DNA of 23,123 bases from contig JAICTU010000086.1 of the NCBI GenBank assembly GCA_025936205.1, positions 1 through 23,123 of the forward strand. Direction: 5' to 3'. Below the pieces are notes generated by a model. It ran no database searches and had not been told where the DNA came from. It was given only the letters and a program-made list of their open reading frames with translations. Each line of letters begins with the position of its first letter. Position 1 is the stretch's first letter. The position numbers and the translations under genes are program-made. This DNA comes from Polyangiaceae bacterium (lineage in GTDB: Bacteria; Myxococcota; Polyangia; Polyangiales; Polyangiaceae). Positions 7,583-17,608 of the stretch are shown here, piece after piece.

Positions 7583-9025
7583 TCAGTGCGCGTGCGTCTG
7601 CGCGTCGATGTGGTGATCCTTGGTTTCCTTGATGTACAGGCCACCGATGATCAGTGTGATGATGCAGACGGCGATGGGATAAATGAGGCCTGCGTAGATG
7701 GCGCCGCTGCCGAACGTGCCCTTGGCCCACTCGGATGCCGTCACCCAGGTCGCAATCAGCGGCAAGAAGCCACCGAACCAGCCATTTCCCAGGTGATAGG
7801 GCACGGACATCGAGGTGTACCGAATCTGGGTGGGGAACAGCTCCACCAGAAACGCCGCAATCGGGCCGTACACCATGCACACGTAGACCATCTGAATGGC
7901 CACGAGCACCACCAGGGCGGGCACATTGACGCTCGCGGGATCCGGAGTGGCCAGACCGGCCGGATTGGCGAAGTAATGCATCGCCATGTAGATGGGCACG
8001 TAGGTGACGGCGCCCAGGGCGCAGCCCGCCATCATGATCTTCTTGCGGCCGATGCGGTCGGAGAGGTGCCCGAAGAACAGGAACAGGGGGGTCGTAAGGA
8101 ACAGGGCGATCGCCATCACCGTGTATGCCGTCTGCCACGGCACCTTCAGGACCGCCTGCAGGAAGGTCAGCGCGTAGAACTGCCCGGTGTACCAGACCAC
8201 ACCCTGGCCCGCCGTCGCGCCGAACAGGGCGATCAGCACGTAGCGCAGGTTCGGCTGCTTGGTGAACGACTCGACCAGCGGGTTCTTGCTCGTCTTGCCC
8301 TCGGCCTTGAGCTTCGAGAACAGCGGCGACTCGCGCATGCGCACGCGGATGTAGAGCGACACCGCCAGCAGCACGAAGGAGAGCAGGAAGGGGATGCGCC
8401 AGCCGTACTCGCCGAAGCTCTGCTCGCCGAGCAGCTTGCGGCACGAGCCGATGACCAGCATGCTGATGAAGAAGCCCGCCGTCGCCGTGGTCTGAATGAA
8501 GCTCGTGTAGTAGCCGCGCCGCGCATCCGGCACGTGCTCGGCCACGTAGGTGGCCGCGCCGCCGTACTCACCGCCGAGCGCCAGGCCCTGCGCCAAGCGC
8601 AGGCTCACCAGCAGCGCCGTTGCGCCCAGGCCCCAGCTCTCGTACGTCGGCAGCAGACCGACCAGCGCCGTGGACAGGCCCATGGTGGCCATCGTCACCA
8701 GGAACGTGTACTTGCGGCCGACCAGATCGCCGAGATAGCCGAACACGATGGCCCCGAGCGGGCGCACGCCGAAGCCGGCGCCGAAGGTCGCCAAGCTCGC
8801 GAGCAGCTGCGCAGTCTCGTTGCCGGCGGGAAAGAACTTCTTCCCGAAGAACACGGCCAGGCTGCCGTACAGGTAGAAGTCGTACCACTCGAACAGGGTT
8901 CCGACCGAGGACGCCGTGATGACTCGGCGCAAGGTCGTGTCGGGAGCGAGCTCGGCACTCGAGCCCGGGAGCGGCGGTTCGCTCTGGATTCGAGATCCAT
9001 CGATACTATCGGTGGCTGTGTTCAT
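7583..9025 (-). CDS. MFS transporter, metabolite:H+ symporter (MHS) family
   Basis: 480 aa, inner membrane, about 12 spans after a ~33-residue polar N terminus. The MHS signature SVGTLFEWYDFYLYGSLAVF opens TM1. MFS loops are GYLGDLVGRKYTF (TM2-3) and GHLSDRIGRKKIM (TM8-9), and LRLAQGLALGGEYGGAATY marks TM4-5. Relatives include KgtP, ProP and ShiA, proton symporters for organic acids or osmolytes; the substrate cannot be told. The ATG at 9025 is preceded by GAGGA (9030-9034) at 4-nt spacing. The product ends in a His-containing tail (DHHIDAQTHAH). It is the first gene of a two-gene unit with the molybdopterin oxidoreductase, so it may import that enzyme's substrate or a related acid (inference). 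Confidence 0.9.
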   Translation of the reverse strand: MNTATDSIDGSRIQSEPPLPGSSAELAPDTTLRRVITASSVGTLFEWYDFYLYGSLAVFFGKKFFPAGNETAQLLASLATFGAGFGVRPLGAIVFGYLGDLVGRKYTFLVTMATMGLSTALVGLLPTYESWGLGATALLVSLRLAQGLALGGEYGGAATYVAEHVPDARRGYYTSFIQTTATAGFFISMLVIGSCRKLLGEQSFGEYGWRIPFLLSFVLLAVSLYIRVRMRESPLFSKLKAEGKTSKNPLVESFTKQPNLRYVLIALFGATAGQGVVWYTGQFYALTFLQAVLKVPWQTAYTVMAIALFLTTPLFLFFGHLSDRIGRKKIMMAGCALGAVTYVPIYMAMHYFANPAGLATPDPASVNVPALVVLVAIQMVYVCMVYGPIAAFLVELFPTQIRYTSMSVPYHLGNGWFGGFLPLIATWVTASEWAKGTFGSGAIYAGLIYPIAVCIITLIIGGLYIKETKDHHIDAQTHAH

Positions 9026-9106
9026 GACGTCCTCATGATGCTGCGGATGGTGGGCACCGGTCGAGATGCGGCTTGTCCCGCGCTAGGTAGCGACCGGGCC
9101 TCGGAC

Positions 9107-9122
9107 GCGGGGTGTCCCCCGC
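9107..9122. repeat. REP-like palindrome, copy B
   Basis: Read on minus: GCGGGGG-ACA-CCCCGC followed by GTCCGAGGCCC. The core and the flank agree with copy A at 4953 (with one extra G and small changes), so the likeness covers about 27 bp. Confidence 0.45.
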
Positions 9123-9246
9123 CAACTCGTGCCCCGGGTTCCATTGCTGAAACGTCCCCGGCGCAGAGCCACCCGTCCTAACACGCGCGCTTTGGGAACT
9201 ACAGCGCCTCGAGCTTCGCGAGCTGCCGCTCGCTTGGCTCAATGGT

Positions 9247-9265
9247 GCGCATGTCCCACATGCGC
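9247..9265. promoter_or_regulatory. Perfect 8+3+8 inverted repeat (operator or terminator stem)
   Basis: GCGCATGT (9247-9254), CCC, ACATGCGC (9258-9265). It lies 116 bp beyond the stop of the VWA lipoprotein gene and ~222 bp upstream of the MHS transporter start on the same strand. Symmetry and short spacer suit a dimeric regulator; as RNA it would be a tight 3-nt-loop hairpin. No T-run on either side. Confidence 0.4.
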
Positions 9266-9380
9266 TTCGATCACAGGCCACAGCCGCAGCGAGCGCCTCC
9301 GATTTGGCACGGGCATTTCCACGCTTACGAGATACTTGTCGAATCGCGTCTCGTCGCGTTCCGGCGCACTGCGTCGACGT

Positions 9381-10613
9381 TCAACGAATCACGACGGGGC
9401 AACCAGCAACGATATCCGCTTGCAGGACTTCGCCCGTCTTCAACAAGTCACACGAGCTGCCGAGTAGTTGCACGGTCTGCCCGTCCACGAAGGCCCAGCC
9501 GTTGACCGGATCAGCAGGTACGAGCTGCCCGTCGAAGAAGACGTTGACCAGCGTAGGGTCGGGCGGTGGCTCTTTCAGGCGGAGGTTGCAGCTCAAGGCC
9601 ACGCCCAGGCCGAGCTTGCTCACGGTATCGATCAACTCGTCGGCGTCGCTCACTCGGAAGTAGCTGGGGCTGCCCGCGCGAGCCATGCCGCCTGCGATAG
9701 CGAGCCGATCGAGCAGGCTCGCGAACGCATCGCTGCCCGGGATGCCGATCACGAAGGTACGAACGCCTGCCTGCGCCAGGGCGCTCACCGCGGACAGGCT
9801 GCCGGCTTGGTCCAGACAATTCTCTGGACCAAACAGATCGCGCTCGCAGCAGTTGAGCGGCGCCTCGCAGTAGGTATTCTCGGCGATCAACGCATGGTCC
9901 AGATTGGGGATGCAGCTCTCCGGGCCACACTGCGCTCGCACATCGCAGTTGGGGCCACCGTCCGTCATCAGAAACACGTAGGTCTGATCGCCGTGGTCCC
10001 GCAGCTTGGGGAGCAGCGCGCCGAGCGCAGCCGCCACGGGGGTTCCGCCCCGCGGCGTGCGGCGGTTGATCTCGAACATCAGCTCGGTGAGCACGGGCCC
10101 CGGCTTGCCGCTCACGGCGAAGCTCACCGAGTCTCCCGCGGACAGAGGTAGGATCTCTTCCCCCGAGTCGCAGGTGACGTCCTGCGCGGGGAACAGCGTC
10201 GCGCCGTAGTTCACGCGGTGCCCCACGCGCTCCAGCAGCTTCTGGATCGCCAGCCCGAGGACGTCGTAGCGATCGCTCGGGAGCAGGAGCGTCCCGGTGC
10301 TCTGCGGCTCCTCGCCGATCGGGATGTCGTCGAGCATGCTCGCCGAAGCGTCGATCGCGAAATAGAGGTTGGGTCTCAGAAACTCGAGCTCCACGGTGGA
10401 CGCCCCGCACGGGCTCAGCAGGTCGGGGTGCACGGTCGGGTCGTCGTCGACCAGCGAGGGCTCCTCGGGCTTGGGCTTGGGTTTGTGCAGGTCGTCGACC
10501 AGGCCGGGACGCTCCGCCTTGCTACAGGCGAGGGTGCAACCCAGAATGCCGCCCAGTAACCCGCTCACGACCCGCCCGGCCGCGCGCGTCTTTCGCCCCA
10601 GGGCGCCTCCCAT
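9381..10613 (-). CDS. Lipoprotein with von Willebrand factor A domain
   Basis: 410 aa. The N terminus has basic residues, a hydrophobic stretch and LLGGILGC, a plausible lipobox with the acylated Cys at 26; LAC at 28-30 is an alternative. A Pro/Lys/Glu-rich linker (35-60) follows. The VWA domain (about 80-335) has a complete MIDAS: DASAS (88-92), Thr191 in RGGTPV and Asp218 in MTDGG. A Cys-rich insertion (Cys 223, 229, 234, 249, 255, 256, 266) just after the third motif suggests disulphides and an extracytoplasmic location. A short C-terminal beta-rich part (~340-410) ends at the stop. The ATG at 10613 is chosen because it gives the signal; the long frame reading upstream is an antisense artefact. 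Divergent from the 992-aa PDZ protein. Ligand unknown; similar VWA lipoproteins are common in Myxococcota. Confidence 0.85.
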   Translation of the reverse strand: MGGALGRKTRAAGRVVSGLLGGILGCTLACSKAERPGLVDDLHKPKPKPEEPSLVDDDPTVHPDLLSPCGASTVELEFLRPNLYFAIDASASMLDDIPIGEEPQSTGTLLLPSDRYDVLGLAIQKLLERVGHRVNYGATLFPAQDVTCDSGEEILPLSAGDSVSFAVSGKPGPVLTELMFEINRRTPRGGTPVAAALGALLPKLRDHGDQTYVFLMTDGGPNCDVRAQCGPESCIPNLDHALIAENTYCEAPLNCCERDLFGPENCLDQAGSLSAVSALAQAGVRTFVIGIPGSDAFASLLDRLAIAGGMARAGSPSYFRVSDADELIDTVSKLGLGVALSCNLRLKEPPPDPTLVNVFFDGQLVPADPVNGWAFVDGQTVQLLGSSCDLLKTGEVLQADIVAGCPVVIR

Positions 10614-10637
10614 TCGTCTCAGCCTAGCAGACCGGAT

Positions 10638-13616
10638 ATGTTTGGGCCGGTGTACCCCCAATGGCTCCGGCGGCGCTGGCCGTGGTTTCTGGCGATCCTG
10701 GCCGGAGCAGTCGTTCTGGGTGGGCTCTGGCTGTGGAGGCGGGCCGCGCCCGGGGAAGCCAGCCAGGCCATTCCAGCGCCGCCTCGGGTCGCCGACGTGC
10801 TCGAGGTGCAGGTCGAGGCGGCAGGCCCCTGCGATGACCCGACAGGTGACCTGTGTAGCCAAAGGGGCGAGCCCGGATCGCCCATCGCCGGAGCTCTGCT
10901 GCAGTCGTGGCACGGTGGCCCCGGCAGCGCGGCGCCTCTGGAGCGGGTGCAATCCGATGCCGGAGGTCACGCGCGGCTCGAGCTCCATGCGGGCGCCGAA
11001 TGGGTCTCGATCGAAGCTCCGGGGCGCGCGCGCTGGTCTGCCCGGTTGCCGCTCGCGCGGGGGCCTGGCCCGCTGCGGGTAGCGCTGGCTCCGGCGGTGC
11101 CGCTGCGCGTGCGCGTGGTCGGGGTCGACGGCAGCCCCATCGCCGGGGCGTTGGTGCTGGCTCATGGTGACGAAGCCCTGCCGCAGGTCGCCGTCAGCTC
11201 GGCGCTCGGCGAAGTCAGCTTCAGCAGCACCGGCGAGCACGTCGCCGGGGTGAAGGTCAGTGCTCCGGGCTATGCGTCGAGCAACGTCGAGCCCAGCTCG
11301 CGCGAGGTCACGGTGCAACTGAGCTCGCCGGCGAGTCTCCTGGTCAGCGTCGTCGGCCCCGAGGCGAGTGCTGTTCGAACTGACACAACGGCAACGGCGA
11401 AGCCGCCGGCGGGGGGCGCTCGAGTCTGGCTCTCGGGTCTCGATGTGTGGCCCCCGCGAGAGTCGAGCGCCGGCCCCGACGGCGATGTGGTCTGGGACGG
11501 CCTCGCGCGCGGGACCTACGATCTGCGCGCCGAGCTCGCGGGGGCGGTCGCGATCGCTTCGGTCACGGTGGAGCGCAGCGAGCACCGTTCCGTCACGCTC
11601 GAGCTGGTGCCCGGGCGCACGATCGAGGTGCAGGTGAATGACAGCGCCCCTGGCAACGCGCCCATCGCAGGCGCAGAAGTGGTGCTGGTAGAGGATGGGC
11701 TCGGGCCGTTTCCCTTGCACGGGAGCACGGACACGGCCGGGCGCGTCACGCTCGGACCGCTGCCGCGGGGCAGCGTGACCGTGAACGCTCGCGCCGAGGG
11801 CTACATGCCCGAGAGCGCCGTGCCCGTCTCCAGCGAGGCGCTCCGGGTTCAGCTCAGCTTGACCCGCGGCGGTCGGGTGCGGGGCCACGTCGTCGATCCC
11901 GCGGGGCAGCCGATCGCGGGAGCCAGCCTGGAGGTGCTGGGCAGCGATCTGCGCGGGCAGCCGATCGCGCGTCGCGCGTGGCTCGATCCGCTCGCGGGGG
12001 CGGCGCCTTCGTTCGCGCCATCGGCTCCCTTGATTCCGCTCGGTGAGCTCGGTGTGCTGCCCGGGCCGTTGCCCGTGCCGGGCGGAGCGCTGGGCAGCGC
12101 GGGCAAATCGCCTTGGGCCAGCGATGCCTCGGGGAATTTCCTGCTGGAGGATGTTCCACCCGGGCACATTCGCGTGCTCGCGCGACACCCCGACTTCGTC
12201 GAGGCGACCAGCGCCGAGCAGGAGCTATCGCCCGCCGGCGAGATCACGCTGACCCTGCAGCTCGCGCGCGGGGCGGCGCTCAGCGGGCACGTGACCGAGG
12301 CCGGCGGCAGGCCGCTGGCGCGCGCGCGCCTGGAGGCTCAGGGGCGGCACAGTCTCCAGCAGACCAGCGTGCTCACGCGCGATGACGGCTCGTTCGAGTT
12401 TCGCTCCCTGCCCGCGGAGGTCGATCTGTTCGTCGCACGCCCGGGCGATCGCCAGCGCTTCGTCCTGCGCCAGTCGCTGCAGCTGCGGCCCGGGGAGTCT
12501 CGGCAGCTGGAGCTGACACTGCCGCCCGAGCGGGCAGCTCTGGAGGTTTCGGTGCAGGGGGATGACCGCCGCGCGCTGGGAGGCGCGCTGGTGTCGCTGC
12601 TCTCGCTCGACCCCGCCGAACCCCTCCGGCGTAGCTTGACGACGGACGCCACGGGCAAGGTCCGGATCCCCGACGCCGCGGGCTTGCCCGTCGGGCTGCG
12701 CGTGCAAGCCGCCGGCTTCGGCAACTTCGAGACGCAGCTGGACGCGGCGCCGGCGCGCGTGGAGGTGAGCCTGCAGCCTGCGGTGCGCATCGTCGGACGC
12801 GTGACGCACGTGCGCGGTCGTCAAGGGCTGCCCGGCGCGCTGATCGTCTGGATGCAGGGGGGCGAGCGACGCACGACGCGCAGCGACGCCAGCGGAGAAT
12901 TTCAGATCGGCGAGGCTTCGGCAGGCAACGCCCGGCTGCGCGTATCCCACCCGGGTTTCGCCACGCACGTCGCCGAGCTGGCAGTGCCCGCGATGGGTCG
13001 GGTCGATCGCCCCTTCGAGCTGGCTCCGGTCGATCTCGTGGAGGCGGGCTCGGTAGCGGGGCTCGTGCTGGACGAGCAGGGCGATCCCGTGCGCGGCGCG
13101 CGCGTCGGAGTCGGGCTGGTGCCCGCGTTCCTGCCGGCGGGTGCGGAGCCATTCGGGCTGACGCAGAGCGATGTCAGCGGACAATTTCGCCTGGACGACG
13201 TGCCCGTGGGACGCGTGACGATCTCCGCCTACACCGCCGCCGAGGGGCGGGGCAGCGCGCAGGACGTGGAGGTGCGCGCGGGCGAGAGCGCGGGCCCGGT
13301 GGAGATCGTGCTGCATCCCGGGAACACCGATTCCGGCTCCGACGCGCCCGCGAGCGTCGCGATCACGCTCGGAGAGCGCCCCAGTAGCACCGGTGTGGAA
13401 GTCGTGATTGTGAATGTTGCCGCTGGCAGTGAAGCGGAGCGTGCCGATCTGCGCGAGGGCGACGTGCTGCGCGCCGTCGACGGCTGGGATGTGCACGGGA
13501 TGACGGAGGCGCGCCGTTACCTCGGCGGCAGCGACGGCAGCGACGTGATCGTGGAGCTCGATCGCGATGGCGAGTGGCTCTCGGTCAACGTCCGTCGCGA
13601 AGCGGTGCGCAGGTGA
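10638..13616 (+). CDS. Membrane-anchored protein with carboxypeptidase-regulatory-like repeats and C-terminal PDZ domain
   Basis: 992 aa. A basic N terminus (RRRWPW) and one span (about 16-33) anchor the protein, with the rest in the periplasm. About nine carboxypeptidase D regulatory-like/Ig-like beta-sandwich units follow (roughly 50-150, 155-230, 232-325, 328-408, 410-543, 545-628, 632-713, 715-797, 803-893). Each has the pattern V-x-D-x-x-G-x-P-I-x-G-A near its start and D-x-x-G-x-F/V-x-L near its middle, for example DPAGQPIAGASLEV and SDVSGQFRLDDVPVG. Residues ~905-988 are a PDZ domain (GVEVVIVNVAAGSEAERADL then REGDVLRAVDG). No protease domain is visible, so it is probably a scaffold or adhesin-like envelope protein. 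Unit 5 has a Pro/Ala/Leu-rich insert (~450-490). Starts at the ATG only 24 bp from the divergent VWA gene, without a Shine-Dalgarno. Function unknown. Confidence 0.85.
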   Translation: MFGPVYPQWLRRRWPWFLAILAGAVVLGGLWLWRRAAPGEASQAIPAPPRVADVLEVQVEAAGPCDDPTGDLCSQRGEPGSPIAGALLQSWHGGPGSAAPLERVQSDAGGHARLELHAGAEWVSIEAPGRARWSARLPLARGPGPLRVALAPAVPLRVRVVGVDGSPIAGALVLAHGDEALPQVAVSSALGEVSFSSTGEHVAGVKVSAPGYASSNVEPSSREVTVQLSSPASLLVSVVGPEASAVRTDTTATAKPPAGGARVWLSGLDVWPPRESSAGPDGDVVWDGLARGTYDLRAELAGAVAIASVTVERSEHRSVTLELVPGRTIEVQVNDSAPGNAPIAGAEVVLVEDGLGPFPLHGSTDTAGRVTLGPLPRGSVTVNARAEGYMPESAVPVSSEALRVQLSLTRGGRVRGHVVDPAGQPIAGASLEVLGSDLRGQPIARRAWLDPLAGAAPSFAPSAPLIPLGELGVLPGPLPVPGGALGSAGKSPWASDASGNFLLEDVPPGHIRVLARHPDFVEATSAEQELSPAGEITLTLQLARGAALSGHVTEAGGRPLARARLEAQGRHSLQQTSVLTRDDGSFEFRSLPAEVDLFVARPGDRQRFVLRQSLQLRPGESRQLELTLPPERAALEVSVQGDDRRALGGALVSLLSLDPAEPLRRSLTTDATGKVRIPDAAGLPVGLRVQAAGFGNFETQLDAAPARVEVSLQPAVRIVGRVTHVRGRQGLPGALIVWMQGGERRTTRSDASGEFQIGEASAGNARLRVSHPGFATHVAELAVPAMGRVDRPFELAPVDLVEAGSVAGLVLDEQGDPVRGARVGVGLVPAFLPAGAEPFGLTQSDVSGQFRLDDVPVGRVTISAYTAAEGRGSAQDVEVRAGESAGPVEIVLHPGNTDSGSDAPASVAITLGERPSSTGVEVVIVNVAAGSEAERADLREGDVLRAVDGWDVHGMTEARRYLGGSDGSDVIVELDRDGEWLSVNVRREAVRR

Positions 13617-13745
13617 AGGGAAATTTGCGCTGTCCCGTCGCCCGGTCTGCGGGTCCTCCGCTGGCTTACGCGCGCTGAGTGTTCTACACGCTCGAGACTG
13701 GGAGACACGCGGACCTTCGCAGTCTGCGCTCCCGTGCGGAGCTCT

Positions 13746-15137
13746 ATGCAATCCACTCCACCAGCGGCCAATGATGCGCCCGTGCGCAGCGTGGAGGACC
13801 TCGAACAGGTCTTCCGACGAGCGGAAAAACCACGCGATCGCTTCCGCATCGGAGCCGAGGCAGAGAAGTTCGGACTGGACTCGGTCTCGCTGCGTCCCGT
13901 GCAGTACTCCGGTCAAAACTCGATCCTCAGCATCTTCGAACGCTTTCAGCGCTACTACGGCTGGACGCCGGTCAGTGAGGCGCACGGCTCGCCCGTGATC
14001 GCGCTGGAACGCGGGTCCGCTTCGATCACGCTGGAGCCGGGCGGGCAGCTGGAGCTCTCGGGCGCGCCGCTCGAAGACGTGCACGCGATCCGCGACGAGT
14101 TCGTCGATCACTTTCAGGAGCTGGGCGCGATCTCGCGCGAGCTCGGCCTGTGCTGGCTGAGCATGGGCTTTCATCCAACCGCGGGCTTCGAGGAGCTGCC
14201 CTGGGTCCCCAAAGAGCGCTACGCGATCATGCAGCAGTACTTGCCGAGCCGCGGGAAGCGCGGGCGCGACATGATGCAGCGGACCGCCACCGTGCAAGCG
14301 AACTTCGACTTCACGGGAGAAGAGGACGCCATGCGCAAGCTGCGCGTTGCGCTCGGTATCTCGCCGGTGGTCGGGGCCATGTTTGCGAACTCGCCGTTTC
14401 GCGAGGGGCGCGTGTCGGAGCTGAAGAGCGAGCGACTCGATGTCTGGCTCAACATGGATCCGCAGCGCTCGGGCATCATGCCGGCGCTCTGGAACGCGAA
14501 GCGGCCTCGCTATCGCGACTATGTCGAGTGGGCTCTCGACGCGGGCATGTTCTTCATCAAGCGCGGGCCGCGCTTGATCCTGAACACGGGCCAGAGCTTT
14601 CGTGACTTCTTGCGCAACGGCTTCGAGGGCCAGCGAGCGACGCATGCCGACTGGTTCCGACATCTCTCGACGCTGTTCCCCGAGGTGCGGCTCAAGAGCA
14701 CCATCGAAGTGCGCAGCTGTGATGCACAAGCCGAAGACCTCACGCTGGCCGTCCCGGCGCTGCTCACGGGCATCTTGTACGACGACCAGGCGCTCGCGGA
14801 TGCCGAGGAGATCGCGCGCGGCATCAGCCTGAGCGTGGCGCTCACCTGTCGCTCCGAGGCGCCGCGCTTGGGGCTCGGCGGTCAGATCGGGGGCCAGCCC
14901 CTGCGCAGCATCGCCGAGCGCTTGCTGGAGGTCGCACGTGAGGGGCTCAGCCGGCGCGCGCGGCACAACGCGCAGGGCGAAGACGAGACGATCTATCTGC
15001 GGCCGCTGATGCGGCTGGTCGAGGCGGGTCGTTCCCCGGCGGACGAGCTGCGTCAAGGCCAGAAGACGGGCGATCGTTTGGATGGGCGCGCCCTAGGTCG
15101 GGTACAGGTCGCCAAGGGCCGACTGAGCACAGCCTGA
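13746..15137 (+). CDS. gshA: Glutamate-cysteine ligase, plant/proteobacterial type
   Basis: 463 aa. Makes gamma-glutamylcysteine from Glu, Cys and ATP, the first step of glutathione synthesis, in the cytoplasm. Visible family features are RIGAEAEKFG near the start (ATP/metal-binding Glu residues), ITLEPGGQLELSGAP, LCWLSMGFHPT, the MMQRTATVQANFDF strand, MFANSPFREG and EVRSCDAQ. This is the GCS2-like family also containing EgtA, not the E. coli GshA family. The start ATG 13746 is preferred to GTG 13734, because GGAG lies 5 nt before the ATG. No gshB is in the window. The 129 bp before it hold no clear promoter. EgtA-like activity in ergothioneine synthesis is a possible alternative, less likely without egt genes nearby. 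Confidence 0.9.
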   Translation: MQSTPPAANDAPVRSVEDLEQVFRRAEKPRDRFRIGAEAEKFGLDSVSLRPVQYSGQNSILSIFERFQRYYGWTPVSEAHGSPVIALERGSASITLEPGGQLELSGAPLEDVHAIRDEFVDHFQELGAISRELGLCWLSMGFHPTAGFEELPWVPKERYAIMQQYLPSRGKRGRDMMQRTATVQANFDFTGEEDAMRKLRVALGISPVVGAMFANSPFREGRVSELKSERLDVWLNMDPQRSGIMPALWNAKRPRYRDYVEWALDAGMFFIKRGPRLILNTGQSFRDFLRNGFEGQRATHADWFRHLSTLFPEVRLKSTIEVRSCDAQAEDLTLAVPALLTGILYDDQALADAEEIARGISLSVALTCRSEAPRLGLGGQIGGQPLRSIAERLLEVAREGLSRRARHNAQGEDETIYLRPLMRLVEAGRSPADELRQGQKTGDRLDGRALGRVQVAKGRLSTA

Positions 15138-15446
15138 GGCGGAATTCTGCTCTAGAAAAAGGTTTGGGCGCTCCTTGACACCCCAGGGGGGGTGGCTAAG
15201 TTCCGCGCAACCTTTCGTAAACGGCCCCTTCGCCGGGGCTGGGACCCGCGATTTCCCCGGGCTCTGTCGTTGGCGCTTTGTCATCGGCAGAGCGGCTCGC
15301 TTCGAGCCTGCCCGGGGAGTCTGGATCTGTAAACTCGTTCAGGTTTTGAGGTGGGCCGGCATTCGCCAGTTGGCTTTGTCCGCCAGCTGTGAGAGCAAGC
15401 CAGCTGCGAAAAGCCCGGCTCAGCACAACACGGAGACATATCAGCC
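15138..15446 (+). other. groESL upstream region, 309 bp, with long structured leader
   Basis: No gene. It contains a promoter candidate (15175-15202), then a ~240-nt leader with GC-rich hairpins such as GCCCC (15224-15228) with GGGGC (15235-15239). I looked for the HrcA operator CIRCE (TTAGCACTC-N9-GAGTGCTAA) and did not find it on either strand. Confidence 0.6.
15175..15202 (+). promoter_or_regulatory. Candidate groESL promoter with inverted repeat in the spacer
   Basis: TTGACA (15175-15180), 16 bp, TAAGTT (15197-15202): a perfect -35 and a fair -10 for the housekeeping sigma factor. The spacer holds CACCCC (15179-15184) and GGGGTG (15189-15194), an inverted repeat overlapping the -35 that could be an operator. 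The -35 is preceded by CTCC, so a heat-shock sigma factor is also possible. Confidence 0.5.
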
Positions 15447-15737
15447 ATGAAGATTCGACCTCTGCAGGATCGCGTGATCGTCAAGCGCGTGCAGGAAGAA
15501 GAGAAGACCAAGGGCGGGATCATCATCCCCGACACCGCGAAGGAAAAGCCCATCGAGGGCGAGGTGATCGCGGTCGGCAATGGCAAGGTCCAGGAGGACG
15601 GCAAGGTGCGGGCGCTCGAGGTGAAGGCGGGCGATCGCGTGCTGTTCGGCAAGTATGCCGGCACCGAGGTCAAGCTCGACGGCGTCGAACACCTCATCCT
15701 TCGCGAGGATGACATCCTCGGCGTTCTGAGCAAGTAA
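15447..15737 (+). CDS. groES: Co-chaperonin GroES (Hsp10)
   Basis: 96 aa, the standard length. Forms the heptameric lid of the GroEL folding chamber in the cytoplasm. [20 protein letters not shown] is the typical start; the mobile loop is [16 protein letters not shown] (about 20-35) with the hydrophobic III tripeptide that contacts GroEL, and the C terminus is [17 protein letters not shown] (15432-15435) precedes the ATG at 11 nt. Followed by groEL after 33 bp as one operon. Confidence 0.98.
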   Translation: MKIRPLQDRVIVKRVQEEEKTKGGIIIPDTAKEKPIEGEVIAVGNGKVQEDGKVRALEVKAGDRVLFGKYAGTEVKLDGVEHLILREDDILGVLSK

Positions 15738-17405
<1,668 letters not shown>

Positions 17406-17434
17406 GTCGTCTTCTCCCATAGCTCCACAAACCC

Positions 17435-17474
17435 GGGCCCGGGACTCGCGAGAGTCGCCGGGCCCGCGGCTTTT
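17435..17474 (+). terminator. Rho-independent terminator of groESL
   Basis: GGGCCCGG-GACTC (17435-17447), loop GCGA, GAGTC (17452-17456), one bulged G, CCGGGCCC (17458-17465): a 13-bp stem, then GCGGC and TTTT (17471-17474). It begins 30 bp after the groEL stop. Confidence 0.8.
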
Positions 17475-17608
17475 GTGGCCGCGAGCCGGGGGCAGGCGGC
17501 GTGGATGTGCGACGACACAGGTGGGAGGAGTGGCGCCGCGCACCGACCGCAGCCAGGGCCCTGCAACTTTCGCTTCAGGGAGTAACCGCGCGGTCGTTCC
17601 GAGCGCCG

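Larger units (their letters stand above)
9026..9380. other. Intergenic region, 355 bp, upstream of the MHS transporter
   Basis: No reading frame here resembles a protein; those present are explained by base composition. It contains the leader of the MHS transporter on minus, a REP-like palindrome (9107-9122) and a perfect inverted repeat (9247-9265). I see no good sigma-70 or sigma-54 promoter on minus. The upstream VWA gene also runs on minus and ends at 9381, so its terminator should lie here too. Confidence 0.7.

Noticed and set aside
9305..9320. Sigma-54-like TGGCACGGGCATTTCC on plus
   Set aside because: The -12 GC is not kept and no plus-strand gene follows for over 1.3 kb.
10614..12188. 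Upstream two-thirds of the 935-aa minus frame ending in the VWA protein
   Set aside because: It is antisense to the PDZ protein, with low-complexity Arg/Pro content; the signal peptide starts at 10613.
12225..15056. 943-aa minus-strand frame across the PDZ gene and gshA, and similar long antisense frames (15441-17543 against groESL; 5988-7616 and 7232-9181 against the oxidoreductase and MHS genes)
   Set aside because: They are rich in Arg, Ala, Gly and His, without domains, and lie opposite well-recognised genes. High G/C at third positions leaves few stops on the opposite strand.
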